Origin: Hippasteria phrygiana | Lineage: Eukaryota; Echinodermata; Asteroidea; Valvatida; Goniasteridae | Direction: 5' to 3' | Length of the DNA stretch: 64,000 nucleotides | Assembly (NCBI GenBank): GCA_037893225.1 | Contig: JAZGUH010000157.1 | Coordinates: forward strand, 62,001-126,000 | Shown here: piece by piece, positions 57,301 through 60,300 of the stretch | How the letters are laid out: each line of letters begins with the position of its first letter | Numbering within the stretch: position 1 is the stretch's first letter | Notes under the pieces: generated by a model | The model's input: only the letters and a program-made list of their open reading frames with translations | Databases searched by the model: none | Told to the model about the DNA's origin: nothing | Made by a program: the position numbers and the translations under genes

Positions 57301-60300
57301 ATAAATTCAAATTAGCAGATTTTTGGTATTCCGGTATTCCGAAGGTCGCATGTTCTAATCCCGCTCCTGCCAGCTTTCTTTGTTCACTTTTTGAAAATGT
57401 GTGGGTTTTTTAATTAGAATATATGTTCCATTCTTATCAAATGCATCAAGGAAACTGCGGGAAGCTAAGACAACCCCAACCCGCTTGATGCTCTGTCTGT
57501 CACTGACCATCTCCATGACATTCTTCCTCACCGGGATGGACCAGACAAGCAACCAACTGGCATGCGCAGCATTTGCCTGTTGCATCCACTACTTCACGTT
57601 GGCGGCGCTCATGTGGATGGGCGTGGAGGGGGTGTACCTGTACAGGAATATCGTGGTTGTGTCCATGAGTCCCAGCAGGCATTTGTTTAAGATTTGCTGT
57701 GTGTCGGCATGGGGTGAGTAATAGGCCGACCCATTAAGCTCCGCCCATTTATGCATTGACCAATCACGGATGTCGGAGTTTTTTCTGGACCATGATTAAA
57801 TTGTTATCTAGCGCTTTTCCGAAATCGGTCGGGTTTCTGGATGGGTTCATAAATGTTTTGTCCATTCAAGTGGTTTTTACGCTGTGGTAGCCTCGCAAAA
57901 AAAAACCACTTGTGTTGCATGCAAAATAGCAAAACTGGCTTCGACACGTTGAATTCCAACATAACGAAGCTTTGCAGGTTCACATTCAATTCGCTTTTTG
58001 TTTTACGTGTGTATTATTACTGTTGCAAATAGGCAAAACAGTGGTGGTCGATCATACCACGCGATGCAAACTTTGAGTAAATTTCTATCTCTGCTATTAT
58101 GCGTAATGGTTGACGTCTTTATTGTATGTTAAAACATTGCTAAGGAAAAAGCGGTTATATCGGCATTCATATTTTGCAGGTGTACCCGCTGTTATTGCTG
58201 GGAGCGTGCTAATGTTCGACTTCGACGCCTATGGCAACCAAGACAGGTAAGTTACGGTGACACCGACTTTGCTTTTTACCGATTGTGCGAATAAAGCCCG
58301 GTTCATACTTCACGCGAATGCGAATGCGAATCGAATTTGACGTCATGAAACATTCGCGGCGAAGATTCGCACAAGTTGAAATGTGTTCAACTTTTGCGAA
58401 TTCGCAGCCCGAAAATTTGGCGTTGACGTCATAAATTCGCTTCGCATTAGCATTCGCGTGAAGTATGAACCAGTGTCATATGAATATCGGACTCCCATGA
58501 AAATCAAACTCCTTTTTCCTACTATTGGTTAAATCCTCTCACGTGACTGGCCACTCTCCTAATTATCTTCACTCCGGCATGCACAATGCTACCGACGAGC
58601 CCGTATTTCATAGTGACTGAAATTCACGCTACACCGGCCTTTAGACGTCATGATCGAAACATTCCCGGCGAAGATTAAATGTGTTCAACGGTTGCGAATT
58701 CGCAGCGCGAATATTTTAGCGTACGTTGACTTATTAAATCAATTCGCTTCACATTCGCATTCGCATTCGCGTGAAGTATGAACCGGCCTTTGGTCTGTCA
58801 CGTTTATCCTACAGCGATGTGAATGAAACATAGGAAGTTGAGTTTAGATTTTTGATATTTACTTTGGTCACCAATTCGCAGTAGTTTTTAAATTACTGTA
58901 AATTGAAATACATTTACCCCTTTTTCCCTTCACAGGACTACATTATTGTCATTTCCTAGCTCGGCCCAGTCAGAAAGCAAAATTCGTAAAATAGGACGCC
59001 TCACACGTTGGAGCTCCTATAGACGAATTTCGCATTAGCGCCGTCTGCGTACATCCGTGTTGAAGTGAGGTTCTCAATGCTTAAAAAACACAGTGCTATA
59101 TTCATCAATTTATTAATGCATGAACGAATCACGCCATAAATGGCAGCGCATGCGCACATTCGGCACAGTGAGTTCTTTACTTAGCATTCAGATCCTCGCT
59201 TTCAAACCCGGAAGTAAGTGTGCAGATGGGTGCTATTTTCGTAAATTCGTCTATACGGTGTGTCTGGAAATATCGTATTCTCGCCAAATCACCTTGCACG
59301 CTCTATTCATGGTATTGCATTCAGATCGTTAATGTCCAAAAATGGACAACAAAAAACACAAAAACAACCACAAAAAAAAACATGCAATAATTGTTTAATT
59401 ATTTATATTTTTATATAGTGTAATTATCGTTTTACATGTTTACATATATTTTTTGTTTCATTTTTTTTATATTTTGAACAGGGGTTTGGTTGAACACATT
59501 ATTCTGATGACAGTTTTATACTTTTGTTCTTCCTTGGCATCCCCTGTTCATTTTACCTATTTTTTAATGTCAGAAGATGTAAAATAAAATAAATAAAAAA
59601 CAATATAGGAGTTTCGAAAAACGTCCGCGAAAAGCATCCGTATAGGCCTATACTGAACCCAGGTACAATAATCCCGGTTATTGCTCAGATAGCTTTATTC
59701 AACTAATAACAGACTCGAGTTCCTCTAGACTAGTTGTAATCGCCACCATGCATTGATATACTTAAATCGCATTTATAATTTTGGCTTGTCAAAGTTGTTG
59801 GATTTCGGACCCCGTTGTGTTCTTCGCCGCCTTCCTCGCTCCAGCCCTGCTAATTATAACCGTGAACTTCATCGTGTTTGTCATGGTGATGTGGGTGCTG
59901 TTCAGACGACCTTTCGGCGCCCGCTGCTACACATCTGGCAAGGAAAGCCGCGAGTTCGCACGCAGACGCAAGGAGATATTCGGTATTATATCGATTACTA
60001 CCCTGCTTGGTGAGTGTTTAGGTTGTCAACGCGAGTCCCGTCATCAAGTAACACGCTCGTTTTAACTGTTGCTTGTTTCAATAAGTAAAGTATCAGGCCC
60101 GTAGGCTGGGGGGTTCGGGGTTCGAACGACCTCCCCCCCCCACCCCCCCCGCCCCCGCTCGATGACGAGTTCCGCCCAGAAATTACAAAACCAAATTTAA
60201 AAATTTGCTATAACTCAGGCTATAGGGCCTAAGCCTACTGCAAATTATACCTTAAAAGTTACTGAATTCAACGACGCTTAAGCTCTTCGTGGTACGTATA

